From NCBI RefSeq assembly GCF_008086205.1, contig NZ_VSKK01000003.1, forward strand, positions 62,001 through 126,000: a stretch of DNA of 64,000 bases. Direction: 5' to 3'. Under the pieces are notes generated by a model. The model was not told the DNA's origin. It was given only the letters and a program-made list of their open reading frames with translations, and searched no databases. This document shows positions 52,925-62,793 of the stretch, one piece after another (position 1 is the first letter of the stretch; each line of letters begins with the position of its first letter). Made by a program: the position numbers and the translations under genes. This DNA comes from Bizionia myxarmorum (GTDB taxonomy: Bacteria > Bacteroidota > Bacteroidia > Flavobacteriales > Flavobacteriaceae).

Positions 52925-53150
52925 GCTTTATATATTTAAGGGTTCAAAAGAATAAAGCATCTCAAAAACATTGTAATTGCTAATAAGGATAGTCCAATTT
53001 TTTAAGAAACTTTTTACAACTTGATTAATACATTTATGTTTTAATATTTCTTAAGTATTCTTTGTCTTTAACAATAGAACAGATCATAGTTTAAAAAAAT
53101 GATTTATTTTATATCTTAGTTGATTCTAGGATTAGTTATAACCAAAAAGT

Positions 53151-53174
53151 TATCTTTGGTAGTTGAAATACCAA
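53151..53174 (+). promoter_or_regulatory. Candidate -7 element (TATCTTTG) and a small hairpin at the fabG leader
   Basis: TATCTTTG at 53151-53158 matches TAnnTTTG. Overlapping its end, TTGGTA / TACCAA (53156-53161 and 53169-53174) forms a six-base stem with a seven-base loop at the expected transcript start, 17 bases before the ATG. The rest of the 52925-53150 gap shows nothing clear. Confidence 0.45.
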
Positions 53175-53191
53175 CATAAAAATTTATATAA

Positions 53192-53938
53192 ATGACATTA
53201 TTAAAAGGAAAAACAGCCATAATTACAGGCGCAAGTCGTGGAATAGGTAGAGGTATTGCTGAAGTTTTCGCCCAACATGGTGCAAACGTTGCTTTTACTT
53301 ATAGTTCTTCTGTGGAAGCAGCTAATGAATTGGAAAATGAATTAAATGCCCTTGGCGTTAAAGCTAAAGGCTATAAAAGTAATGCCGCTAGTTTTGATGA
53401 AGCCCAACAACTTGCTGAAGATGTGCTTAAGGAGTTTGGAAGTATTGACATTTTAGTAAATAATGCAGGTATTACAAAAGATAATTTATTGATGCGCTTA
53501 AGTGAAGCCGATTTCGATACCGTAATTGAAGTCAACTTAAAGTCGGTTTTTAATATGACAAAAGCTGTGCAACGAACCATGTTAAAACAACGTAAAGGTT
53601 CTATTATTAATATGAGTTCTGTGGTTGGTGTTAAAGGTAATGCTGGACAAACCAATTATGCAGCTTCCAAAGCAGGAATTATTGGATTTTCAAAATCTGT
53701 TGCTTTGGAATTAGGCTCCAGAAATATTAGAAGTAACGTCATCGCTCCAGGTTTTATTGAAACTGAAATGACGGCAAAATTAGATGAAGCTACTGTAAAA
53801 GGTTGGAGAGAATCCATTCCATTAAGACGCGGCGGAACACCAGAAGATATTGCCAATGTTTGTGTGTTTTTAGCAAGCGATATGTCGGCGTATATTACAG
53901 GTCAAACTATTAATGTTGATGGCGGAATGCTGACTTAA
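53192..53938 (+). CDS. fabG: 3-oxoacyl-ACP reductase FabG
   Basis: 248 residues, short-chain dehydrogenase. NADPH site TGASRGIGRGIAEVF, then NNAGITKDN at 90-98. Catalytic triad Ser143, Tyr156, Lys160 in MSSVVGVKGNAGQTNYAASK, and the C-terminal GQTINVDGGMLT. It reduces 3-oxoacyl-ACP in fatty acid synthesis and cooperates with FabZ, encoded 4 kb away in the lpxC fusion. Own promoter; three bases before the next gene. Confidence 0.95.
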   Translation: MTLLKGKTAIITGASRGIGRGIAEVFAQHGANVAFTYSSSVEAANELENELNALGVKAKGYKSNAASFDEAQQLAEDVLKEFGSIDILVNNAGITKDNLLMRLSEADFDTVIEVNLKSVFNMTKAVQRTMLKQRKGSIINMSSVVGVKGNAGQTNYAASKAGIIGFSKSVALELGSRNIRSNVIAPGFIETEMTAKLDEATVKGWRESIPLRRGGTPEDIANVCVFLASDMSAYITGQTINVDGGMLT

Positions 53939-53941
53939 TTT

Positions 53942-55972
53942 ATGGCAAGTACAACCATAATTTATATCATTTTATCTGGAATCATAGCGCTTTTATTAGC
54001 GCTTTTTCAGTATGTATACAAGTCAAAACCTACTCGGACTAATGCCATTCTAGCTGGCTTACGTTTTATTACTATATTTTCAATTCTACTACTTTTGGTG
54101 AATCCGAAGTTAGATTCTGAAACCTTTTATAATGAAAAGCCCAATCTAATAATTGCGGCAGATGACTCGAATTCTATGGCGTTTTTGAATCAGTCGGATA
54201 GTGTTCGGAATCTTATTCAAGCTTTTAAAAATGATGCGGATTTAAATAAAAAATTCACCATAGATTATTATAAGTTTAGCAATGATATTTCGCTGAATGA
54301 TAGTTTAGAATTTAGCACCAAGCAAACCAATATAGATAAGGCTATTAAGGGTTTACAAACTATTTATAAGAATACGGTTGCGCCAACTATTTTAATTACG
54401 GATGGGAATCAAACCTATGGAAATGATTATGAATACACGGCTAAAAGCTATAAGCAACCTATTTACCCGATTGTTTTAGGGGATACAACCAAGCATGTTG
54501 ATTTAAAAATCACCCAATTAAATGTGAATAAATATGCCTTCTACAAAAATAAATTTCCTGTTGAAGTCATTTTGGTTTATAATGGTGAAGAAACAATAAC
54601 CTCCGAATTTAAAATCACGAGTGGCAATGCCATTTTATTTTCAGAAAAGGTATCCTTTAGTAAAACGAATAACTCCAAAATCGTTCAAGCAACATTAACA
54701 GCCAATCAAGTTGGAGTTTTTACCTATCAAGCCGTTATTGCGCCCATTTCCAACGAAAAAAACGTTATAAATAATAGTAAAAACTTTGCTGTTGAAGTTA
54801 TAGATGAGCAAACGAACATTGCCATAGTAAGCGCAATTCTGCATCCTGATTTGGGTGCTATTAAAAAAAGTATTGAAAGTAACGAACAGCGCACGGCTAG
54901 CATTTTAAAGCCAAACGCTTTTTTGGCGAGAATAGACGAATTTCAACTCGCTATTTTATACCAACCTAATGCTAGTTTTAAAGCGGTTTACACCAAATTA
55001 AATGCTGATAATAACAATCGATTCGTTATTGCAGGAACACAAACGAGTTGGCATTTTTTAAATGGCGTGAGCGGCAATTATCAACATGATTTAATTTCGC
55101 AAACGGAAAATTATCTAGCTGAAAAGAATACTAATTTTTCTGAATTTATCATTCCAGATGTCGATTTTGATGCGTTTCCACCTTTAGAAGGACAATTTGG
55201 AAATATTAATATCTCTGTTCCCTTTCAAACATTACTCTACAAACAAATAGGAAGCATCACCACAGATAAACCATTATTAATTACTCTTGAAAACCAAAAT
55301 AGGCGAGAGGCGCTTCTTTTAGGTGAAAATATATGGAAGTGGCGTTCTCAAAGTTATTTAGATCAAAATTCCTTCAATTCATTCGATGATTTTTTCGGAA
55401 AAATGGTACAATATCTGGCTTCCAAAAAACGACGCGAACGCTTAAGTTTAGAATACCAATCATTTTATGATGGGAATACAAACGTTATTTTACAAGCCCA
55501 ATATTTCAATAAAAATTACGAGTTTGATAATCGCGAAACCGTTTCTATTGCTATTACCGATGTTATTTCAAAAGAAACTAAAATTATTCCTTTAGTGCTT
55601 AAAAACAATAATTTTGAAGTGGATTTAAGCAATCTTCCTGCTTCAGATTACGAGTTTACGGTTAAGGCAAATACAAGCAATATATCCAAGTCTGGTAATT
55701 TCAAAATATTAGATTTTAATATAGAGCAACAGTTTACGAATGCCAATTTCTCTAAATTAAATAAATTGGCTTCTTTACATGGCGGTCAGACTTATTTCAT
55801 GAATGATTTCCAAGATTTAAAAACAAATATACTAGCTGATAATCGGTACGTAACCATAGAACGAGCCACTAAAAAAACCGTATCTTTGATCGACTGGAAA
55901 TACTTGTTAATTTTAATAATTCTAGCCCTTTCGGCAGAATGGTTTTATAGAAAGTATAAAGGTCTTATTTAA
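53942..55972 (+). CDS. Large VWA-like membrane protein, unknown function
   Basis: 676 residues. Two N-terminal membrane helices (about 5-24 and 38-56) and one at the C-terminus (SLIDWKYLLILIILALSAEW) flank a large extracytoplasmic region. Near residue 76, IIAADDSNSMAFL has the DxSxS metal-binding pattern of von Willebrand A domains, and TILITDGNQTYGND near 137 fits a second conserved VWA segment. The rest is beta-rich. Flavobacterial homologs are usually only hypothetical proteins. It starts three bases after fabG and is followed 21 bases later by a prohibitin gene. Confidence 0.85.
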   Translation: MASTTIIYIILSGIIALLLALFQYVYKSKPTRTNAILAGLRFITIFSILLLLVNPKLDSETFYNEKPNLIIAADDSNSMAFLNQSDSVRNLIQAFKNDADLNKKFTIDYYKFSNDISLNDSLEFSTKQTNIDKAIKGLQTIYKNTVAPTILITDGNQTYGNDYEYTAKSYKQPIYPIVLGDTTKHVDLKITQLNVNKYAFYKNKFPVEVILVYNGEETITSEFKITSGNAILFSEKVSFSKTNNSKIVQATLTANQVGVFTYQAVIAPISNEKNVINNSKNFAVEVIDEQTNIAIVSAILHPDLGAIKKSIESNEQRTASILKPNAFLARIDEFQLAILYQPNASFKAVYTKLNADNNNRFVIAGTQTSWHFLNGVSGNYQHDLISQTENYLAEKNTNFSEFIIPDVDFDAFPPLEGQFGNINISVPFQTLLYKQIGSITTDKPLLITLENQNRREALLLGENIWKWRSQSYLDQNSFNSFDDFFGKMVQYLASKKRRERLSLEYQSFYDGNTNVILQAQYFNKNYEFDNRETVSIAITDVISKETKIIPLVLKNNNFEVDLSNLPASDYEFTVKANTSNISKSGNFKILDFNIEQQFTNANFSKLNKLASLHGGQTYFMNDFQDLKTNILADNRYVTIERATKKTVSLIDWKYLLILIILALSAEWFYRKYKGLI

Positions 55973-55993
55973 ACTTAAAAGAATAATTAAACT

Positions 55994-56809
55994 ATGGAAA
56001 AATTTCCTAAAATTGGATTACCTATTATTATTGCAATTGTAATTTTAATAGTTGTTATTGCTAAATCAGCTGTTACTATTGGATCAGGTGAAGCAGGCGT
56101 ATTGTACAGAACTTTTGATGAAGGTGTTGTTACAAATGAACCACCATTGGGAGAAGGTTTCCATGTTGTAGCACCTTGGAACAAGGTTTTCGTTTACGAA
56201 GTACGTCAACAAGAATTGGTGGAACGTATGAATGTACTGTCGTCTAATGGACTAGATATTAAATTAGAAGCATCTATTTGGTTTCAACCAGCCTATGAAA
56301 GTTTAGGAAAATTACATCAAGAAAAAAGTGAAATGTATAAAGAGCGCGTGTTGTTGCCAGCTATTCGTTCTGCAGCAAGAAGCGTTGTAGGCCGTTATAC
56401 GCCCGAACAATTATATTCTAGTAAGCGTGATGCTATTCAACAAGAAATTTTTGAAGAAACACAGAAAATCGTTAAAGATCAATATATTCAATTAAACGAA
56501 GTTTTAGTGCGTGACGTAACCTTACCAGGAACAATTAAGGACGCCATTGAACGTAAATTAAGACAAGAGCAAGAGTCTTTAGAATATGAATTTAGATTGG
56601 TAACGGCAGCTAAAGAAGCTGAAAAACGTATTATTGATGCACAAGGTAAAGCAGATGCTAACCGTATTTTAAGTGCCTCTTTAAATGATCAAATTCTTCG
56701 AGATAAAGGTATTGAAGCAACTGTAAAATTATCAGAATCAGCTAACAGTAAGGTTATTGTTATAGGTTCTGGAGATTCTGGTTTACCAATTATTTTAGGT
56801 AACCAATAA
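55994..56809 (+). CDS. Prohibitin/SPFH-domain membrane protein
   Basis: 271 residues. One N-terminal membrane helix (IGLPIIIAIVILIVVIAKSA) is followed by an SPFH/Band 7 domain (about 35-190: GVLYRTFDEGVVTNEPPLGE, EASIWFQPAYESLGKLHQEK) and a coiled-coil region (KLRQEQESLEYEF, AEKRIIDAQGKADANRI). Prohibitin-type proteins form ring assemblies that organise membranes and restrain FtsH-type proteases. Partner unknown here. It is last before the histidine operon. Confidence 0.93.
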   Translation: MEKFPKIGLPIIIAIVILIVVIAKSAVTIGSGEAGVLYRTFDEGVVTNEPPLGEGFHVVAPWNKVFVYEVRQQELVERMNVLSSNGLDIKLEASIWFQPAYESLGKLHQEKSEMYKERVLLPAIRSAARSVVGRYTPEQLYSSKRDAIQQEIFEETQKIVKDQYIQLNEVLVRDVTLPGTIKDAIERKLRQEQESLEYEFRLVTAAKEAEKRIIDAQGKADANRILSASLNDQILRDKGIEATVKLSESANSKVIVIGSGDSGLPIILGNQ

Positions 56810-56885
56810 TTTTTTTCAAAATAAAACCCACATTATTAGGTTTTATAGAATTATTTTACAAATCTTTGTTCAGACAAAAAAAAAC

Positions 56886-56942
56886 ATGACATTTATTCAA
56901 TCACATCATCATCATTTTCATACGTGCACTCAAGCAGGCTGA
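56886..56942 (+). CDS. Histidine operon leader peptide (18 aa, five His)
   Basis: The short ORF reads MTFIQSHHHHFHTCTQAG and stops at TGA 56940-56942. Five of six consecutive codons, at 56904-56921, are CAT (His). It lies 153 bases upstream of hisG and is followed at once by an intrinsic terminator. This is the classic design of a his leader peptide whose translation senses charged tRNA-His. It is far below the length used by gene finders. No start-site signal was needed beyond position; a weak -7-like AATCTTTG lies near 56866-56873. Confidence 0.88.
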   Translation: MTFIQSHHHHFHTCTQAG

Positions 56943-57006
56943 AAATGTATTGAATAAATTCAACATATTAAAAAACCCGTTTGAGTATCTCAAGCGGGTT
57001 TTTTGT
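56891..57006 (+). promoter_or_regulatory. Histidine operon transcription attenuator
   Basis: Terminator: AAAACCCGTTTGAG (56972-56985) pairs with CTCAAGCGGGTTTT (56989-57002), with one G-U pair and a three-base loop, then TTTTG. Antiterminator: ACTCAAGC (56928-56935), which is codons 15-17 of the leader, can pair with GTTTGAGT (56979-56986), the same bases as the terminator left arm. A third pairing, ATTTATTCAAT (56891-56901) with ATTGAATAAAT (56949-56959), is eleven perfect pairs and encloses the His codons. A ribosome stalled at the His codons leaves the antiterminator free; one at the stop covers it and termination follows. Confidence 0.85.
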
Positions 57007-57094
57007 TTTCCTTCCATTCGGATTTCATCTCGTTCAGATTTACTCAAACTACTTTAAAGTTTAACTAAAAAATCGCAGTAGCGTAAAAAATGTT

Positions 57095-57952
57095 ATGAGT
57101 AAATTAAAAATTGCAGTTCAAAAATCAGGACGATTACACGACGATTCCATGAAAATACTGAATGAAGTCGGTATTTCCATAGACAATGGTCGCGATCAAT
57201 TAAAAGCCTCCGCAAAAAACTTTCCTCTAGAAGTGTTCTATCTCCGAAACGGAGATATTCCGCAATACCTTTTAGATGGCGTTATAGATGCCGCTATAAT
57301 AGGAGAAAATGTATTAATTGAAAAAGGGAATTCTATTTCAATAGTGGAAAAATTAGGATTTTCTTCTTGTCGCGTGTCATTAGCTATTCCAAAAACAGAC
57401 AGCTATACTAGCATTCAAGATTTGAATGGTAAACGTATTGCCACATCCTATCCTAATACGGTTAATGCGTTTTTGGATAAAAACAATATTGAAGCCCAGC
57501 TTCATATTATTAATGGTTCTGTTGAAATTACGCCTAATATTGGATTAGCCGATGCTATTGTAGATATTGTTTCTAGCGGTAGCACCTTATTTAAAAACAA
57601 TTTGCAGGAAGTTGAAGTTCTTCTTCAATCTGAAGCAGTTTTGGCTGTTTCACCTCAAATAGGCACAGAAGAAAAAGCCATATTAGATAGTTTGCAATTT
57701 CGCTTACAATCGGTTTTAAAAGCACGGAAATCGCGTTACGTATTATTAAATGCGCCAAATGATAAACTGGAACGGATTATTGAAATTTTACCTGGAATGA
57801 AAAGTCCAACGGTTTTACCCTTAGCCGCACCCGGCTGGAGTTCTTTACATTCGGTTATTGATAAAAATGATTTTTGGGAAATTATTGACGCACTAAAAAA
57901 AGCAGGAGCCGAAGGTATCCTAGTTTGTCCAATTGAAAATATGGTATCATGA
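57095..57952 (+). CDS. hisG: ATP phosphoribosyltransferase, long form
   Basis: 285 residues; first step of histidine synthesis and the usual feedback target. The catalytic part (about 1-200) has KIAVQKSGRLHDDS, GDIPQYLLDGVIDAAIIGEN and the PRPP-binding DIVSSGSTLFKNN. The last 85 residues (RYVLLNAPNDKLERIIEILP to CPIENMV) form the HisG C-terminal regulatory domain that binds histidine. It therefore is the long, hexameric type and does not need HisZ. It follows the attenuator directly. The 3' end overlaps hisD by four bases. Confidence 0.96.
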   Translation: MSKLKIAVQKSGRLHDDSMKILNEVGISIDNGRDQLKASAKNFPLEVFYLRNGDIPQYLLDGVIDAAIIGENVLIEKGNSISIVEKLGFSSCRVSLAIPKTDSYTSIQDLNGKRIATSYPNTVNAFLDKNNIEAQLHIINGSVEITPNIGLADAIVDIVSSGSTLFKNNLQEVEVLLQSEAVLAVSPQIGTEEKAILDSLQFRLQSVLKARKSRYVLLNAPNDKLERIIEILPGMKSPTVLPLAAPGWSSLHSVIDKNDFWEIIDALKKAGAEGILVCPIENMVS

Positions 57953-59235
57953 AAATTATAGAAAACCCTAAAAACCAAACTTGGTTTGATCTGTTGCAGC
58001 GTCCAACCTCTACTGTTGCCGATATTGAAAAAACCGTAACCGAAATATTTAAAGATATTCAACTAAACGGTGATACGGCTGTTTTAAAATACACCGATAT
58101 TTTTGATGGTGTTAAAGTTTCGGAAATGAAAGTTACCGCTGAAGAAATTGAATTGGCAAAAAGCAAAGTCAAAACAGAGCTAAAAGAAGCCATTTTATTA
58201 GCAAAGCGAAATATTAAACGGTTTCACGAAGCTCAAAAAACCGAGCGTATCGAAATAGAAACCGAAATAGGTGTTTTATGCTGGCAAGAAAAGCGAGCCA
58301 TTGAAAAAATTGGACTATACATTCCTGGCGGCACGGCACCTTTATTTTCAACCGTTTTAATGTTGGCAGTTCCAGCGCAAATTGCCGGATGTACCGAAAT
58401 TATTTTGTGTTCGCCACCTAATAAATTTGGTAAAATTGCAGATGAAATTCTTTACACCGCCGATTTATGTGGCGTTACTAAAATTTACAAAATAGGAGGT
58501 ATTCAAGCTATTGCAGCGATGACTTTTGGTACAGAAACCATAAAACCAGCATATAAAATTTTTGGACCTGGAAATCAATTTGTAACCGTGGCGAAGCAAT
58601 TAGCAACAAAGTATGGCGTGGCCATTGATATGCCGGCAGGACCTAGTGAATTATTAATTATGGCAGATGATTCAGCTGTTCCAAAATATGTGGCTGCCGA
58701 TTTATTGAGTCAAGCTGAACATGGTTCGGATAGTCAAGTGATTTTAGTTTCCACATCAAAAAAATTAATTGATGCGGTACTTTTAGAAGTAGATTCACAA
58801 ATGGCGCAATTACCACGAAAAGATATGGCTCAAAAAGCTATTTTAAACTCGAAGGCTATTTTGGTTCCTAATAATGAAGAAGCTTTAAAATTCATCAATG
58901 CTTACGCTCCAGAACATTTTATTATATGTGCTGAAAACGCTGAATTTTTCACTAACGGTATTCAAAATGCGGGTTCTGTTTTCATTGGAAATTACACACC
59001 GGAAAGCGCGGGCGATTATGCCTCTGGAACCAATCATACCTTGCCAACCAATGGATTTAGTAAATCGTATTCTGGTGTAAATTTGGATAGCTTTAGTAAA
59101 GCTATCACCTTTCAAAAAATATCGGAAACCGGCTTAAAAAACATCGGAAAATTCATTGAAATTATGGCCGAAGCAGAAGGTTTGCAAGCACATAAAAATG
59201 CGGTAACTATCCGATTAAAAGACTTACAATCATGA
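57949..59235 (+). CDS. hisD: Histidinol dehydrogenase
   Basis: 428 residues, normal length; last two oxidations of the pathway, NAD and zinc dependent. EKIGLYIPGGTAPLFSTVLM, IFGPGNQFVTVAKQL and DMPAGPSELLIMADD are signatures. AEHGSDSQVILV and the catalytic Glu-His in NAYAPEHFII follow. The gene starts four bases inside hisG and overlaps hisC by four, so translation is coupled. Confidence 0.96.
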   Translation: MKIIENPKNQTWFDLLQRPTSTVADIEKTVTEIFKDIQLNGDTAVLKYTDIFDGVKVSEMKVTAEEIELAKSKVKTELKEAILLAKRNIKRFHEAQKTERIEIETEIGVLCWQEKRAIEKIGLYIPGGTAPLFSTVLMLAVPAQIAGCTEIILCSPPNKFGKIADEILYTADLCGVTKIYKIGGIQAIAAMTFGTETIKPAYKIFGPGNQFVTVAKQLATKYGVAIDMPAGPSELLIMADDSAVPKYVAADLLSQAEHGSDSQVILVSTSKKLIDAVLLEVDSQMAQLPRKDMAQKAILNSKAILVPNNEEALKFINAYAPEHFIICAENAEFFTNGIQNAGSVFIGNYTPESAGDYASGTNHTLPTNGFSKSYSGVNLDSFSKAITFQKISETGLKNIGKFIEIMAEAEGLQAHKNAVTIRLKDLQS

Positions 59236-60269
59236 ATATTCAAAATTTAATAAGACCTAATATTCTAAAACTGAAGCCGTATGCTTCGGCACGTGATGAG
59301 TTTAAAGATTTTAATGAAGCGCTCACCTTTTTAGATGCGAATGAAAATCCATTTGAAAATGGTTTAAATCGGTATCCGGATCCACAACAAACAGCTTTAA
59401 AATCGCGTTTAGCAAGTGTAAAAGGGTGCAAAACAAATCAAATTTTATTGGGAAATGGCAGCGATGAAGTTTTAGATTTAATTTTTAGAACCTTTTGCGA
59501 ACCTAGCCAGGATAACGTATTATTATTACCACCAACTTATGGAATGTATGAAGTTTTGGCAAATATTAATAATGTGGAAATTCTCAAAGTCAATTTATCA
59601 GTAGATTTTCAACCGGAAGTTTCAACCATATTAGAAACAGCCAATCAAAATACTAAATTGCTATTTTTATGTTCACCTAACAATCCAACGGCCAATAATT
59701 TTGAAGCCAAGTCCATTGAAAAATTGCTACAGGAATTTAAAGGGATGGTTGTTATTGATGAAGCTTATAGCGATTTTTCGGAAAGTGAAAGTTGGATAAG
59801 TCGTTTAAACGAATTTCCAAATTTAATTGTTATTCAAACCCTATCAAAAGCCTATGGTTTAGCTGGTATTCGTTTAGGAATGTGTATGGCTTCAGCAGAA
59901 GTAATTAGCGTTTTAAATAGCATTAAACCACCATATAATATAAACCAGTTAACACAAGAAACTGCTTTAAAATGCTTGGAAAATCTGGATGTGGTTTCAG
60001 ATCAAATCAAATTGATTAATGCCGAACGTCAGCGCGTTATTTCAGAATTAGAGTCGGTTGAAATTATTAAGAAATTATATCCTAGCCATGCTAATTTCAT
60101 TTTGGTTAAAGTAGATGATGCCAACAAGCGTTATAAGGAATTAATTGAAAAAGAAATAGTTGTTCGCAATAGAAGTAAAGAACCTTTATGTGAAAATTGC
60201 CTGCGATTAACAATAGGAACACCCGATGAAAACACCAAATTAGTAACTGTTTTAAAAGCCTTAAAATGA
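59232..60269 (+). CDS. hisC: Histidinol-phosphate aminotransferase
   Basis: 345 residues, PLP type I fold. [49 protein letters not shown] and [12 protein letters not shown] are the usual signatures. The Schiff-base Lys is in [16 protein letters not shown] near 210. It converts imidazole acetol phosphate to histidinol phosphate. It overlaps both neighbours by four bases. Confidence 0.96.
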   Translation: MNIQNLIRPNILKLKPYASARDEFKDFNEALTFLDANENPFENGLNRYPDPQQTALKSRLASVKGCKTNQILLGNGSDEVLDLIFRTFCEPSQDNVLLLPPTYGMYEVLANINNVEILKVNLSVDFQPEVSTILETANQNTKLLFLCSPNNPTANNFEAKSIEKLLQEFKGMVVIDEAYSDFSESESWISRLNEFPNLIVIQTLSKAYGLAGIRLGMCMASAEVISVLNSIKPPYNINQLTQETALKCLENLDVVSDQIKLINAERQRVISELESVEIIKKLYPSHANFILVKVDDANKRYKELIEKEIVVRNRSKEPLCENCLRLTIGTPDENTKLVTVLKALK

Positions 60270-61399
60270 AAAAAGTATTATTTATAGATCGCGACGGCAC
60301 TTTAATAAAAGAACCACAAGATGAGCAAATTGACAGCTTTGAAAAACTAGAATTTTATCCAAACGTATTCCAGTATTTAGGCCGAATAGCTAAAGAATTA
60401 GATTTTGAATTGGTAATGATCACCAATCAAGATGGTTTAGGTACCGAGGTTTTTCCTGAAAACAGTTTTTGGCCAGTGCATAATTTAATTATGGAAACTT
60501 TTAAAAGTGAAAGTATTAATTTTGAAAAGGAATTTATTGATAGAACCTTTACAAAAGACAATGCGCCAACCCGAAAACCAAATACGGGATTATTAACTCA
60601 ATATTTCTCTGACGATTATGATTTAGCAAATTCCTTTGTAATTGGTGATCGTTTAACCGATATGGAATTGGCAAAAAATTTAAAATCTAAAGGGATTTTA
60701 ATTAACGGTGAAGCCAATTTAGGTGCAGATGAAATTTCGCTGAAAGCTGAAGCCTTGCAAGAATTTATAGCCTTGGAAACGGATAATTGGGAAGCTATTT
60801 ATAATTTTCTAAAAGTCGCCGAACGTTCAGGTTCTATTGAACGTAAAACCAATGAAACCGATATTAAAATAGCTGTAAATTTAGATGGAACAGGTAAAAG
60901 TTTCATTCAAACAGGTATTGCTTTTTTTGATCATATGTTGGAACAAATTGCCAGACATGGGCAGTTGGATTTAAATATAGAGGTTAAAGGAGATTTAGAA
61001 GTTGATGAGCACCACACCATTGAAGACACGGCTATTGCCTTGGGTGAGTTATTTAATACGGTCTTGGGTTCTAAATTAGGCATGGAACGTTATGGTTTTT
61101 GTTTACCAATGGACGATTGTTTAGCCCAAGTTGCTATAGATTTTGGTGGTAGAAATTGGCTGGTTTGGGAAGCCGATTTTAAACGTGAAATGATTGGACA
61201 AATGCCTACTGAAATGTTTATGCATTTCTTTAAATCATTCACAGATGGCGCCAAATGCAATTTAAATATTAAAGCAGATGGCACCAATGAACATCATAAA
61301 ATAGAAGCTATTTTTAAAGCCTTTGCAAAAGCAATTAAAATGGCTGTAAAAAGGGATGTAAACAAAATGATTTTACCAACAACAAAAGGTGTTTTATAA
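60266..61399 (+). CDS. hisB: Bifunctional histidinol-phosphatase / imidazoleglycerol-phosphate dehydratase
   Basis: 377 residues. The N-terminal HAD-type phosphatase (about 1-165) starts with [12 protein letters not shown], whose two Asp are catalytic, and keeps the [12 protein letters not shown] segment. The dehydratase (about 190-377) has [14 protein letters not shown] and [14 protein letters not shown], the paired His sites for manganese. Fusion is like that of enterobacteria. It ends one base into hisH (overlap of 61399). Confidence 0.96.
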   Translation: MKKVLFIDRDGTLIKEPQDEQIDSFEKLEFYPNVFQYLGRIAKELDFELVMITNQDGLGTEVFPENSFWPVHNLIMETFKSESINFEKEFIDRTFTKDNAPTRKPNTGLLTQYFSDDYDLANSFVIGDRLTDMELAKNLKSKGILINGEANLGADEISLKAEALQEFIALETDNWEAIYNFLKVAERSGSIERKTNETDIKIAVNLDGTGKSFIQTGIAFFDHMLEQIARHGQLDLNIEVKGDLEVDEHHTIEDTAIALGELFNTVLGSKLGMERYGFCLPMDDCLAQVAIDFGGRNWLVWEADFKREMIGQMPTEMFMHFFKSFTDGAKCNLNIKADGTNEHHKIEAIFKAFAKAIKMAVKRDVNKMILPTTKGVL

Positions 61400-61980
61400 T
61401 GAAAGTGGTACTTATTGATTATGGCGTAGGAAATATTAAAAGTATTCAATTTGCTTTTGAAAGGTTGGGGGTTTCAATAGTTTTAAGTAAGGATCCTGAA
61501 ATAATACAACAAGCGGATAAAGTGATTTTACCTGGAGTTGGCGAAGCTAGTTCAGCTATGAGAAAATTGAAAGAAACTGGGCTTGATGCATTAATCCCCA
61601 CACTGAAACAGCCTGTTTTAGGCATTTGCTTGGGGATGCAATTAATGTGTAACCATTCTGATGAAGGAAATACAACGGGCCTTAAAATTTTCAATACAGA
61701 AGTAAAACGATTTTCTAGTGACGTGAAAGTGCCTCAAATGGGTTGGAACACGATAAATAACTTGAAAACAGATTTATTTTTTAAGTTAAAAGCGCCTGAA
61801 TACATGTACCTTGTTCATAGCTATTATGCCCAGAATTGTGCACAGGCAATTGCCTTAACGGAATATGATATTTTATATGCTTCAGCATTACAAAAAGACA
61901 ATTTTTATGGTGTTCAATTTCATCCTGAAAAGAGCAGTCGCGCTGGAGAACAACTACTTAAAAACTTTATGAAATTATAA
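61399..61980 (+). CDS. hisH: Imidazole glycerol phosphate synthase glutaminase subunit
   Basis: 193 residues, class I glutamine amidotransferase. The nucleophile Cys is in VLGICLGMQLM near 77, and the His-Glu of the triad is in GVQFHPEKSSRAG near 174. It supplies ammonia to HisF. It overlaps hisB by one base. A 62-base gap with a run of nine T separates it from hisA, the only real gap in the operon. Confidence 0.96.
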   Translation: MKVVLIDYGVGNIKSIQFAFERLGVSIVLSKDPEIIQQADKVILPGVGEASSAMRKLKETGLDALIPTLKQPVLGICLGMQLMCNHSDEGNTTGLKIFNTEVKRFSSDVKVPQMGWNTINNLKTDLFFKLKAPEYMYLVHSYYAQNCAQAIALTEYDILYASALQKDNFYGVQFHPEKSSRAGEQLLKNFMKL

Positions 61981-62042
61981 CTTTTTTTTAAAATTTCAGA
62001 TTAAAAATAGAATAGGCTATCAAGCTTTATTGAAAAGAAAAT

Positions 62043-62789
62043 ATGAGAATTATACCAGCAATAGATATTATTGGCGGAAAATGCGTCCGACTCACCAAAG
62101 GTGATTATAATACTAAAAAAATATATAACGAAAACCCATTAGAAGTTGCCAAACAGTTTGAAGACTCCGGTATCGAATATTTACACTTGGTAGATTTAGA
62201 TGGCGCCAAAGCGAGTCATGTTGTAAACTACCGCGTTTTAGAACTTTTGGCTTCAAAAACAAGCTTGAAAATTGATTTTGGTGGCGGTTTAAAATCGGAT
62301 GATGATTTGCATGTAGCTTTTAATTCAGGTGCTCGCCAAATTACAGGAGGTAGCATTGCGGTTAAAGATACCGCTACCTTTAATGGTTGGTTAACCACTT
62401 ACGGTTCCGAAAAAATTATTTTAGGGGCCGATTGTCATCCTACAGAAACTGGTGGAACCATTGCCGTTAGTGGCTGGCAAGAACGCAGTAATCAAGAGGT
62501 GATACCATTTGTACAGAGTTATCAAAAAAAGGGTATTCGCTATGTTGTATGTACGGATATTTCGAAAGACGGCATGTTGGAAGGTCCCGCACTAACGCTT
62601 TATAAAAAAATGTTGGAAGCTTGCACCAATAGCAGTGCTAGGCAATCTATAAAACTTATAGCTTCAGGTGGTGTTTCCTGTATTGAAGATGTCATTGCGC
62701 TAAAAGAGTTGGGTTGTGAAGGTGTTATAATAGGAAAAGCACTTTATGAAAATAAGATTCAACTTAAAGATTTAGCCCGTTACATTTAA
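62043..62789 (+). CDS. hisA: ProFAR isomerase
   Basis: 248 residues, (beta-alpha)8 barrel. The catalytic Asp near the start is in [14 protein letters not shown] and the second is in [30 protein letters not shown] and [10 protein letters not shown] bind phosphate. It isomerises the 5-amino-imidazole intermediate before HisF. Five bases from hisF. Confidence 0.95.
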   Translation: MRIIPAIDIIGGKCVRLTKGDYNTKKIYNENPLEVAKQFEDSGIEYLHLVDLDGAKASHVVNYRVLELLASKTSLKIDFGGGLKSDDDLHVAFNSGARQITGGSIAVKDTATFNGWLTTYGSEKIILGADCHPTETGGTIAVSGWQERSNQEVIPFVQSYQKKGIRYVVCTDISKDGMLEGPALTLYKKMLEACTNSSARQSIKLIASGGVSCIEDVIALKELGCEGVIIGKALYENKIQLKDLARYI

Positions 62790-62793
62790 AATT

